This document shows positions 1 through 12,300 of a stretch of DNA of 64,000 bases, piece after piece. Every line of letters starts with the position of its first letter. The stretch's first letter is position 1. This DNA comes from Ifrita kowaldi (lineage: Eukaryota; Chordata; Aves; Passeriformes; Cinclosomatidae). The notes below the pieces were generated by a model. It made no database searches, was not told the origin of the DNA, and saw nothing but the letters and a program-made list of their open reading frames with translations. A program made the translations under genes and the position numbers. Where the stretch lies: NCBI GenBank assembly GCA_013398055.1, contig VZRS01014168.1, positions 186,001 to 250,000 of the forward strand, in the 5' to 3' direction.

Positions 1-3000
1 AGTAATAACTATCTAGCTCTTAGATTTAGATATTGGGTGGCCATTAGCTCACTCAAATTTATCACCCAAGCCCTGCTATCTATAAAAACTGATCAGTCCT
101 CTGCCAAAGCAGGCAATGCTGCCCCTGTAAGCAGCTCGTCAACTTAAGGGAACAGCAAAACAAGATGTTGAAAAACTCAGCAGGCTGGCATTTCACATTT
201 TTTAAGTGTCACTTAACAACACTACGAGTCAAATCCCAGTGTAGCCAGTTCTAATATGTAAGTCCTCTAGCTACGGTGTCTGGCATATTTTAACCCTGGA
301 GTTAATTTCACACTAAGAATACAAACTACACCTTACATATTTAAGCCATAATCTCTGAAATTGGATCAAAACATTCAAGGATGAGTAGGTCTCCACATTT
401 CTTTATTAATTTAGTACTGGCAAGTGCAATAAAGTTGAAGTTTAGTATAGCTACATGTAGTACAAGCTTTTCAGTAAAAAAAGCTTACATCAGCTTTATC
501 TTTAGCATTTTCAATGACGGAAATAAAATCTCTCCCTGTTCCACCCTTGAGAAAGATGCAGAAAGATTTGTTTTCCCTTTACAATCAAGCAGGCAACTTC
601 TTCTTTTTAACCAGCCACCTAAAATATCCCAAAAATCTATTAAGGTCACTTCCAACTCAGATCAGCCATTTTTTCTCTCAGGAGGACACAGAGTGAAGGT
701 GGCAGACAGATTCTTTCCTGTTCTTTCCTTGTAAAGCAAAAGAAGGGAAAACAAATTTTTTTACAAGGGAAATGGGGATAGAAAAAGGAATCAAACAAAG
801 GCTACACACAATGAGTAGACAAGAGGTAAGAGAAGTCAGTGCAGTACTGCATGGGCAGCTCCTAAGGCACAGAGAAGAAAGCCACGAGCACTGTGTACAA
901 CACCTTAAAAAGACAGAAAGCACACACCTACATGTCAGCACGACGTGCAAGATTTAACACTCATTCAGGGTAGAGAACACAAGGTCCATACCCAGAGTTT
1001 GTTAAGAGCAAGCTGATTCTGATCAGCAGTTTCATTAGGTTCACATACATCCTGGGAGAAGAAGTCTGACCCGTAACAAACTTTTGAAGCTACTTAGCAA
1101 AATGCTTCCCTTTTATCTCCGACTGTAAAAATCAAGTCCCTGGGTCTACCCTATTTAAGCCACGAATGATTAGTTTGAATCCACTCATTTTTTCTTCCCT
1201 ACATGGTATGAAAATTGTGGGTAGAGGATTTTTTGTTGTTTTCTAATGGGGTAGTGCAGAAGGCTGAGGTTTGTTTATTCTTTATCTCTTGGGCATGAGT
1301 TTGAGAAACATCATCACAATCTATTTTATTCTTGTAAAATATATAACACATCTTACAGGGTCTGATTATCACATTCATTAACAAATAATTAAGTGGCTTC
1401 TTATACTGTCTTTTTTTAATAAGGGTTTACATTTAATATTGAACTCTACATCTCTAGACCTTTTCCTGAAACCCGGTGATTCAAGCTTTAGCAAATGAAA
1501 TAACTGGATTTTTAAGAAAGCCAAGGAAGTGGCAAGCTACTCCATTTAATGCTAAAGCTTTTTAATTAATTTAATAGAACATTAATTCCTAAGTTGCATA
1601 AATTAAAACATAATTTCAGTCAGTCTCTCAGGTAGTCATTAATGGACAATTGTTAGCAAAATACATTTCTGAGGTAGACCTAGATCTTAATACCTGTTCT
1701 GTTCCCCGCCTGCTGTAAAATCTTAAATTCATAATCCTTAATAATCCTCTTCTCTGTGCCTGTAAGAACAGAAGCAAATCATACAATGAAAGCCAGTCTC
1801 ATACCTTGTTTTATGCACCAAATATTAAGTCATATTTAAAATACTGAAACAACTCTCCAAGATTCTTTAGAGGCACTGCAGAAAGACCTTGACAAATTAG
1901 AGAGATGGGCAATCACCAACCATATGAAGTTTAAGAAGGCCAAGTGCCAGATCCTGTATCTGGGGCAACCCTGGCTGTGTGCACAGACTGGGGAATGAGC
2001 AGCTGGAGAGCAGTGCTAGGGAAAGGGACCTGGGGGTCCTGGTTGACAGCGAGCTGAATATGAGTCAGCAGTGCTACAATATATGAAAGCCATTAAACCA
2101 TTAGTGTCCAAAGGAGGGCCACGACAATGAAGGGCCTTGAGGGGAAGTCGTAGAGGAGCAGCTGAGGTCACTTGGTCTGTTCAGCCTGGAGGAGACTGAG
2201 GGGAGACCTCACTGCAGTTACAGCTTCCTCGTAAGGGGAAGAGGAGGGGCAGGCACTGTTCTCTTCTCTCTGGTGACCAGGGACAAAACCTGAGGGAATG
2301 GTCTGAAGTTGTGTCAGGGGAGGTTAGGTATCAGGAAAAGGTTCTTCACCCAAAGGATGGGTGAGCACTGCAACAGCTCCCCAGGGAAGTGGTCACAGCA
2401 CCAGCCTGCCAGAGCTCAAGAAGTGTTTGGACAATGCCCTCAGCCACATCGTGTGATTCTTGGGGAGTCCTGTGCAGGGCCAGGAGTTGGACTTCATGAT
2501 CCTTGTGGGTCTCTTCCAACTCAGCATATTTTATGATTTTACTATTTTTAAACTTCCATAAGACTGCCTATGCAAGCATAATAAAATCCAGTTTGTATAA
2601 TTTTGTCCACTTCATTAGGTATATAACATCTCACAGAAAAGCACTACTAATTTGCAATTAAATTAACAACTCACTTGTAATACTAAGCAATACCTATGTA
2701 AAAGTAAAGATTGGAATTTATCCTGGTATACTGTAAATTGATTTCAGTATAACCAAGTTGTTACCAAATCAAACATCTAATTCTACTAAAAGCAAAAGAA
2801 ATCAAGAGCCAGAGTTAAACTGAAACATTTATTTCAGGTATGCTGCCTTTTGTTCTGAAGTAATAAAAGAACAAACTGGAATTTTTTTCCAACAAAGACA
2901 CGTAACATATCCCAATGTACAACTAAGAGCAAAAAATATTGTAGCTTGGAAATTTACAAACTCCTTTCTTGTTGCTTTTAGTTTTAAAACCGTGATAATT

Positions 3001-3198
3001 AAGAACTTAAAAGTTCAAGTCATACTACCCCAAAAGCAAAAACAGACAGATGGTGGGGGGAAAAACGTATCTGCTTAGACATATACATCATAGCTTAGAA
3101 AATAGGAAAACATTGCATTAAATTCTTCGTTCAAAAAGAGATACATATTCAGCTTCCAGTGACAATATTCATCCAGTAAAATGAGGACACATACTTAC
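1..3198. other. NBAS intron 10 (5' part of it), AT-rich
   Basis: This is intronic on the minus strand after exon 10. Apart from a CR1 copy at about 1865-2545 it is AT-rich unique sequence with short homopolymers. I looked for the next NBAS exon (the human segment starting near TLGLLRMLSVKF) and did not find it. Confidence 0.7.
1865..2545 (+). repeat. CR1 LINE, 3' end, sense to plus strand
   Basis: A long, degraded match to the CR1 3' region: the GGGGTCCTGGTTGACAGC-type segment (2033-2050), the AGGAGGGCCACGA segment (near 2114), the GTTCAGCCTGGAGGAGACTGAGG segment (2179-2201), and the 3' end GATCCTTGTGGGTCTCTTCCAACTC followed by a degenerate ATTTTATGATTTTA tail. The tail composition gives the plus orientation, antisense to NBAS. 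It is diverged, so the insertion is old. Confidence 0.85.
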
Positions 3199-3337
3199 TG
3201 TTCTAACATCATCTTCATAACTAGTGACTTGTTTGTAATGAGGAGAGCCTGACAGAATTCTCCAAGCAGATATCCCACAACCAGCTGCTTTAGATACTCC
3301 ATCTTCATCTGTTTCACAGCCTCCTACAAGGAGAAGT
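3199..3337 (-). CDS. NBAS: NBAS coding exon 10 (residues 242-288)
   Basis: A 139-nt exon beginning RLLLVGGCET and ending at Thr288 with donor GTAAGT, phase 0. It contains SAWRILSGSPHYKQVT, which matches the human protein with a few conservative changes. The preceding intron (3338-7633, about 4.3 kb) holds two CR1 pieces and a possible retrocopy. Confidence 0.94.
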
Positions 3338-6300
3338 CTATAAAATATATAAAGATGTATTATGGTTTCATATACTGCGACATACTTTTTTTGATTTTCT
3401 AAAGTCTGTAGCAGTTTGCTTACAGTAACACAAAGACTAAATATACCAAGACACTTAACAGCCACAATAAGCTTCTTTGCCTGTGAATAAATAACACAGA
3501 AATCTAAAAATACTTAAATATTATTCAAGTAACATTTGTTATTTGCAGCATTTATACCTATCTATTCTCATCTCTAGCTTTCCAGGTAAGTCATAATTCC
3601 CAACATCTAAAATAAAGTCAGTCTGGCCACAAGTTTGAGTTTCCCCCTCATTCTCAAAAATGAAAAAAAAATAACAGCTGAAGCATATGACAAGTTCTAA
3701 TCGTTCTATTCAAGCATCAGATTTTCATTTATTCATATGAGGTACAAAAGCTACTTCTCTTTCACTGAAGAACTGACACATTAAGGTCTGCCAATTTTAA
3801 GGTTTGCCATTAAGTTTTTTGCCAATTAAAGCCACTGTACCAATTATACATGTGCATGTAGTAATTTTGTTACACGCAATAGGTGGCATTTTAAAAACTT
3901 TGATGTAAGTCTTGTAATTATTGCTGATCACCACCAAACTGTATCGAAGTATTTGCCCTTGAAGCCCTTTCACCTTATTAACAAGCGCTTCTCTATTTGA
4001 CTGATGATTACTTTGATGAAAACCTTGAGAATAGGTATCTAAGTTTGTTTGGAAGCATCATTGTAATGAATCACCCATCAAAAGGTAAAGCATCTACAAA
4101 AAAAGGCACAATTGCAGGAGCCCGAAGCTCTGCCCTGGGAATGCTCTGTTATCCCTTTCCCAAGGCTGCATCATTCCTGAAGCGCTCTGCCCCCAGTAGC
4201 GGCTGCTGCTCGCACGGAGTGGCTCTGGCTGCTGGGGATGCCAAACTACACATGTGAAACTCAAATGAAACAATAAACAACAAAAAAAAAATTCCTTCAC
4301 ATTTAATCCTTTTTAAGATGTCAGTAAAACTTATTTAGTATTCCCAGGTCTCCTGCTATTCAAACATACAGCAGGATGATTTTATACCATGGATGAACCA
4401 CAGAATCACATCATCAGTTAGGCAGGAAAAGAACCTCTGAGATCACCAAGCCCAGCCTATGACCGAACACTACCATGACAACTAGACCAGCTCAAGGCAT
4501 GGTGATTCTGCCACCTCCCCCGGCAGTCCATTCCAATGTCTGATCGCCCTTCATGTGAAGAAATTCCTCCTGATGTCCAACCGAAACCTCCCCTGGCACA
4601 GCTTAAGCCTCGTCTTCTCCTACATCTTCTGGGCTCCTCAGGAGAAGAGGTTGATCCTCACCTGGCTACAACCACCTTTTACGTAGTTGTGGAAAACGGT
4701 AAGATCTCTCTTGAGAGTGATGCCTGAAGTTCTTAGAAGTTTTAGATATTCTGTGGTGTAAGGAACTGCCAAAGGCAGTAAAAGAGAAGTCACTTTGACC
4801 AAAAACTGGAATAGGAGACATGAACATGAGGAAGCCTGATTTTTTCTTGTGCACGTGTTCTACCCAGAGCACAGACAGCAAGCAGCAGTTTGAGCAGCTG
4901 TTTCCAGGCTTCATTTCTAGATCCTTAAACATCTACATACTTCTGGGACCATATGAGGACTCCAGAGACCATCTGAGGATTCCTTTCTTTGAGGAACTTC
5001 ACAATGCCTGTCACTGCCAGGAAGAGCTAGCTAGGAAGCTTTAGAAGCTTTTACCAAGGTCTGCCAGTTGTTCCTAATCAAAGGATGATTTGAGCTTTCG
5101 TTCCAGATGGACACCTGGCTAGCAGGAGTCAGATACCCTTTCAACAAGTCCTAGAAAAAGACCTATGTAAGTGCCAGGCCTAGAGTGCAGCACTTTGTGC
5201 AGCAGTTTGTAGAAGATGATTGCCAGAACCTGTCTCTATGTTCTGAACAATCCCAGTGATGCGCTGCCAGGCTGTCCCCAGCACCTCAGAGGCCTTACAC
5301 CATGCTCGTAAGGGGGACACAGATGTGCAGGTCTTGGACTGCAGTGACATGGCTCCAAGCAACCTGCTCTAGCTGGCCCTGAGGCGAAGTGGAATGGATT
5401 AGATGATCCCCAAGGGTTCCTCCAGGCTCAAAAACTGGCTGCTCTTGCAGTACCCCAATTGCTCTCCGCTCCACAGGTTTGTACAAGGCTGGGTTGAAGA
5501 TAACCAGTGTAACACTGGTCTCAGGAACAAGCTCAATTGAGGCATCCAATAAAAACTTGATATGCCCTTCTTTACTTAGCAATTTTGGTACAACAAATTT
5601 TAACTAAATCTGAAACCCTTTAACTCCTTCCTCACAAGCCCTTCACTGCAAACTTCAGGCTTTAATATCAAACACTTTCTGCAGCAATTGCAGCTAACCC
5701 AGAAGTAAGACATTCAGCTCCAGATTAAGGTACCAAAACAAGCAGCTGTTAAACCTTGGATTTGAGTTTACAAAGAGCTCACACTGAAGCAGACATTCAA
5801 GTTTTGTCAACTGAAGTGCATCATAAATTCCATCCTAGATGAAAGCTGGATCACATGAGAACACCAACATTAAGTATCTAAATTAAGGTATGTAATACTT
5901 TTCAACAACAGCAAAAGTCATTGTTGGATTTTTTCACAAAGCTATTGCTTCAAGTTTTCCGACAGATTCTGGAACATTCCCTACTGACATATTCTCTTTG
6001 CAATTATCATACATCTAGTTGAAAAAATTAAGTGTATTAAGTTCTTAACTGCTATTTTATTGCACTGTAATGGGTAATGAGCAAATACACAGTAATACAG
6101 TAACGCAGTAAGTCAAGCCTTACAAGAAGTGAAGAGAGACCAGTATAATTTCACCACCTGAGACTAAATGAAATGCAAGAAAGCATAAAATGACAAAGTT
6201 GAACTTGTGTTAAGTGATCAAAGTTCACATTATTGAAAATCAAAACTTCAAGGTGTCTGTATCAACAATTTTCTTTAATGTACAGTTTCAAAGTGCTTGC

Positions 6301-9300
6301 CTTCAAGCTATTCTAGGGGTTTTTTGGGATAGCAAGAAAATTTCAGCAAGAGACTCTGCTAATGAATTTAGAGTTCTCCAGTGACAAATTTACAAGCCTT
6401 CTACCACAGATTAAATTCACAACGGAAAGGACTTGCCTCCATCAGGGGCAAAACACAGGTTCTTTTGTTTCCCATCCATTCCATCCAACTGTGCATTCCT
6501 TCAAGTGTCAATTTTTCAACTTTACTAAGTCACTCAACTGGTGGCACATCGCAGGAGATACTACAACCACTAACCCTGATCTGATCAAAGGAAACAATGG
6601 GTTGGTTCTGTTGTCTGGTCATGTAGTGCTACCAAAGCTCCATACCCACACCTATTACCTCAAAACTGTAGATTCAGTATATTGACTATTAATTATGTGA
6701 AATTGCTAAATATGAATTAGGTGGAAAGAAAAAGCCGTACACAAAATTAATCTCTCAAAACAATAAGCTAGAAGAACATTATCTCTCATTAATAATAATT
6801 TTTTTTCCTAAGCTAGATATGACAGCTCACTTAAATCTGAAGAATGAGAACAAGTTTTTTCAACAGTGAGTTTGTGGTATTCCATAGCCAAGCCTAATTT
6901 CCATTTAAAGCAATACAGTTATGTAACACTGCACTGACAGATTCAATCCTAGCAGATCTAATTGAAGAAAAATATCTAGAAAAAAGTTTAGTTCCTACAA
7001 CTGAAGAGAAATAGAGTTGCCGAGTTTATCTTGCTACATAACAAAACGGTATTTAAAAAGTAAGACACATTTTTAGCACAAGTAATAGGCTAACCAGGAC
7101 CTATTCCAACTACATTGGGTTCAAGAGCAGGCAGGCAAGGCAGTCCACATTTCAAGTCCAATTTCTGTACCCAACAGGTTACTAACAGAGAAAACACATC
7201 ACAAGACAACTCCAAATACCAAAGCCTGGCAGTTCCAGTCAGAACACTAGGGAAAATGGGCTGGCCAACAAGTCCACCAATCCATTCTAGAGAGGAAAAA
7301 AAACCCCAAATCAACAACTAAACTTCAGCCTTTACCCCCATCACATTCCGAAACCTCTTTCGAAGCTATTCCTGACATTCTAGAAAATGCATGTTGCTTA
7401 CACAAGGTACTCAAACAGAAAAGGACATTATTAATGGAATCATGAAAGTCAAGTGAGATGAACTAAGGTTCCTTTCATAGTAGAAAGAGACATGACATTA
7501 TTACTGATGCACTAAATAGCAATATTAGAATAGATCTTTCTCCCCCTCCACATCCAACACACTTCAATGTTTATTTTGCCACTTTTTGTTCATCATTTAC
7601 ATATCATTGCCAGGTAGCTAACAGAACACTTACCTGTGACCAGGATGATAAATGACAGTTGTTATCCCACGGGCGTAATGGCTGCTAAAGCTGAAATTAT
7701 GACTTTCTTGAAAGCTTTGATTTGTTCCAACACTAAGTATGCAGGGAAAAAAAATACATACATTTGTTCAGATTTACTTTTTTTAAAGAGTAGAAAGAAT
7801 TCCTTTGAAGTTCACTGTGCCTCCTCACAGAAGTCAAAATTTATGCTTACCTTACAAGGTAACTTCTCAGTTCTCCACGATAATTAACAACAAGGAGTTC
7901 AGCTGACCACTGGGCACTTGCCTTGTATTCTAGAAAGATCAGTCCAGCAACAGCATAACTCAGATCACCTGGAAAACTTGCTGTCTTTATCCAAAAATGA
8001 ATGCAGACATTGGGAGAGAAAGGGGATTTTAAAAAGTGTCTCTGTTACTGAAAGAACTAGAAAGTTAAATGTACTATATTATATTAAAAAAAATTTTTCG
8101 TAGTTTGTATTACAAATTAAATACAATCTCTTTTATCTTCATTTTAAAGAGATCTTATTATAAAGTTTGCAGAGAATATACAGAGGAAACACACTTGAGC
8201 CACCTTCACAAGTCAGTTCAATACACCCTTTGAACATACAAAACAGAAAATACATTGTGTGGGGCCTGATAACAGCAATTATCTATTATCATACCAAGCT
8301 AAGTACTCTAGCAGTAATATTTCTTGATTTACAATTGACTCTGCATACAAAGTGCAGATTTATAATCTATTACTGCAAACTGTGGTGATTCCATACTTTC
8401 ACTGTCTGATGCCCCTACAAATCTACCACAGTTCCAAGATATGTGTAAAACACATACACTTTGTGATGTTGTAAGGGCTACACATGACTTTTTTTGATCA
8501 CATGATGGATATATTATAGTGAAACGTTTTATGGTCCATTTCTGCATGATATCCATAGTGTAAGCATTTATAGCAAACTAAGCCATGATTTGAAAAAGGT
8601 CAAAGAGTGGAAATTATCCATGATCCTTAAAAAAAAGTTCTACTATATTCATATTTAACCCAAGAGAGCACATACCGGTGAAATGACCAAAAGTTCACTA
8701 CCCATCAAGTCAAACACTCTGACTGTTCCACTGCTTTCAGCATAAGCAAGTAATGTACAATCATGACTCCATGCCACTCTCCTCCACTGAGGGTTAGGAT
8801 CCTTTGGCACTAAAAAAAGGAGTAAGATTATTAACAAAAGCAAAAAATAAATATAATCCCTTAAACAGAACAAAAAGTCAATTGCATAAAAAAAATGCCG
8901 GGTGCCTACCCAAAAAAAAAAAACCATGCATGTTTCCCAGACCCATTAATTCTAACTATAATTTCATTTCAGATTCAGGTTTCATATATTAATCATCATA
9001 AAAAGAAGCGGCCAAGGGAGGGTAATGGAGCTAGCCACAAAACAAAACCATTATGAGATTCTTTTCAATGATTTTAAGAAGTTACATCATTATCATTAAA
9101 GTAAAACAACACCATTTAGCAATGTATGAATAACAAACAATGATGACACCAAGTAATGATGTAGATAGAGGCTGCCATACCTTGACATTTTCCAACTATG
9201 GATACAAAGTCATCTTTTGCAGACCTGCAGAAAAAAGACTCATAAGAATTTAAATATGAAAAAACCCAACTATTCAATTTTCTGTAATAAACAGAACAGA

Positions 9301-12300
9301 AAAATATTCCGAGTGCACAATTCAAAGGTCTGCATGGCCTTTAACTAACTACTTGTTCAAAAAAGCAGATAGTAACTTGCAACCTTAGGCAGCTACAGCA
9401 GTACAGCAATAGTATTTTAGGGACCCTCATCCAACTGCATGAATACCAACATCCCTCATTTATTTGTAATGCTGTACAAAATAGGACAGCATCATTTCAG
9501 CACTTCATATAACTTCAGAAAAAAAAACCCTAGTCAGTATTCTCTAGGTTACAATTTTAGAAACAATGCAAGAATAGTTACATTAATACAGTTGAAACAC
9601 AAGATTTATTTTATAGTCTTTACGCTGACGTTTATGGTGCTCACACCACTTTTGATTGAACAATTTTCATACACTTGCTTCTTTTACATATAAATGGAAG
9701 GTCTGACCTTCTAGCAAATGGATTTTTGTGAAGCAAGTAAACACACTCAATCAAGATCTGTTCTACAGCTAAATGTGCTCTTGAACTGGCAAAGGAGAGC
9801 TTGTTGTTAAGAGAGCACAAGGAAAGGGAAAGCATCAGTCTTTACAGCAATCCACACTACTTGTAAAATAAGGTGAAGTTATCATACATGCCAGCTACTC
9901 TGCAGAGAAGAACACTAGATACTAGCTCCTTGTCCCATTTATTAGGGGAGAATTTCTAGAAGGGACAGAAAGGCAAAGGTTAGAAAGACCATGATTTGTG
10001 CTGAGTTATTTTAGAGGATCTTGATTGTTTTTCTTTCACATCTTGAAAACAGAGAGAGAGAGATACAGATATATACTTATATAAACACATCCATTATAAT
10101 TGGGGGAGTTAAAGAGGGTTTATGTTGAGTTTGGGTTTTTTTGGTTTTTTTAAATGGGGGATGGCTCAGAACTAAAAAGAAACAGTAGGCTTCTGCTTTT
10201 ATGATTATTCCATGGATAATTTCACAATATATAACACTGCAAAACAAAGAAAAGTCTTTAAAAGTATTGCTAGTAAATGACTAAAAACACTTTCTCAGAA
10301 CTGCACAGCTGAAGTAGCAGATAATGCTAAGTTACCTGATTTCTACACATTGGTCTTGAACAACTGCCAACAATTTACCATTGCTGAAAGAGAAAACACA
10401 GATGTGAAAGTTCATTTAAAGTCCATTCCTTACAGAATGTGCATCAGAGTCCTAGGTGCTTTTCTCCACGGTTAGATATAAAGTGCCTCAATCATAAAAT
10501 TTAAAAAAATTTAAAATGGGAAATACCAATTTTTTATTAAAAATAAAATACCCATGCTATGACAGTCCCTTCATTTCACTGAAATCTCTCTGCCACTATT
10601 TTCCAGCAGCACTAAGAAAACAGAACAATGTCTAAAATCTCACTGCATGGGAGGTCAGAGTCAGCTGTTGCTTACAGATAATTTTACAACAACAACATCC
10701 AAAACTATGTATTGCTTTATCTGGAATAAGCAACTATCATAATTCAATAAGTTATGTGTCTTTGTACCTAACATACAACATAAAACTAGAATCTTCCACA
10801 CTACCTTCATGTAATCACGTCACTGAACCATTTTTCTGTACATACTTGCACTTATTTTTAAAAGCCAGTGATGTCATTTCTGCAGAACAGCTGGTTCTAG
10901 CCTTGGAGCTCTCACTCCTCTGTGTATGCAATAGAAGACAAGTCTTGAGGGTATGCATTTACTTTCCATAAATATAAATTGCTTATTTTAAAGTCATAAG
11001 TCTTTAATCAAACAAATTCAGGACTTGAATTTGATAATGACTGCACTGCAAGCCACTTTGCCTCAAAAGCTAGACAGACATTCAGCCGTGAGTGAGAGAT
11101 GCATTAACTGAAGAGAAGCAGGTAGAAGCCCCTAGGTAGCACACTAAGCTTTCTTTCACAAAGCCACCTGTGAGAGACTACAGTATTTCCTTTGACCAGA
11201 GAGAATAACACACCTTTAGCACAGTATCAGCTCAGCATGGCTATCAATGGGGGTGGCAGGGGGAGCAGAGGAAGCATTAGTACATTCACCCCTGTCAGAA
11301 ATGGCAAAGCATGGGAGCTGGTTACCTTGCAAGTACGAGGTGCCAGTTGATCTGCTTATTAACCAGGCGAACCAGTCCAGCAGGCAGAGAGAACTTTGCG
11401 GGGCTGAAATACAAAAACCATTAGGCTAAATCAGAACAGTGAACAAATGCAGTACACGAGATACACACGCCAGACAACACAGCTTCAAGGCAACCATCAA
11501 TCACCTGAGAGGGTTTGCAACTGAACATGAATCAACACTGCACCCTGCCAACGACAAAGGCTAACAACAGCCTTGTTTTTACTAACAGAACAAAACTGCA
11601 TACTAAGGGAACTGATTATTTATTCATCACTCTTTATACTCTGGTCACCAGCCAGTTTTGGGACACCCTTTCAAAGACGAACACCAGTAAACAGGAGGGG
11701 CACCAAGATGATCAGGGGATTGAAGTACTTGCCCTACAATGAATCAGATGCTACGGGAATTGTACTTGTTTAGCCTGAAGAAGGGAAGGCTTCAGGAGGA
11801 CCCAACAGCAGCACTCTGATACCTAGGAGACTACCATGAAAATAGGAGCAACAGAGGTGCATGGCAGGAACACAAGAAACTACGATCAACCCTTTGGAGG
11901 ACTCGGAAGTGCTGGGGTAACAGTTGGACTCGATGACTGTAAAGGTCCTTTCCAACATAAATGTTTCTGTGATTCCAAGACCCAGGAGGTTCCAAGCTGA
12001 CGTAAGGAAGAGATTTTTTCACCATGAAGACAGTCAGGCACTTGAACAGGCTGACCAGAGAGTCTTTGGGCTCTCCATCCTTTAGCCTTTCCAAGACCTA
12101 GCTGGACAGAGCCCTAAGGAACCAAGTCTGAATTCAATGTTCTCCTGCTTTTAGTGGGACTTTAAACTAGAGGCCTCCCAAGCTCCCTCCCAAACTCTTT
12201 CATCAAATACATGAAAACAGCAACTAGAAAAAATTATAAAAGCTTGAAATTAGATTTTAAATATGAGTACCAGAGGGAAGGAACAAAAGAAAGAGAATTC

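Noticed and set aside
7636..7887. Plus-strand ORF over NBAS exons 8-9
   Set aside because: It is a shadow of real exons on the opposite strand and reads through a splice boundary.
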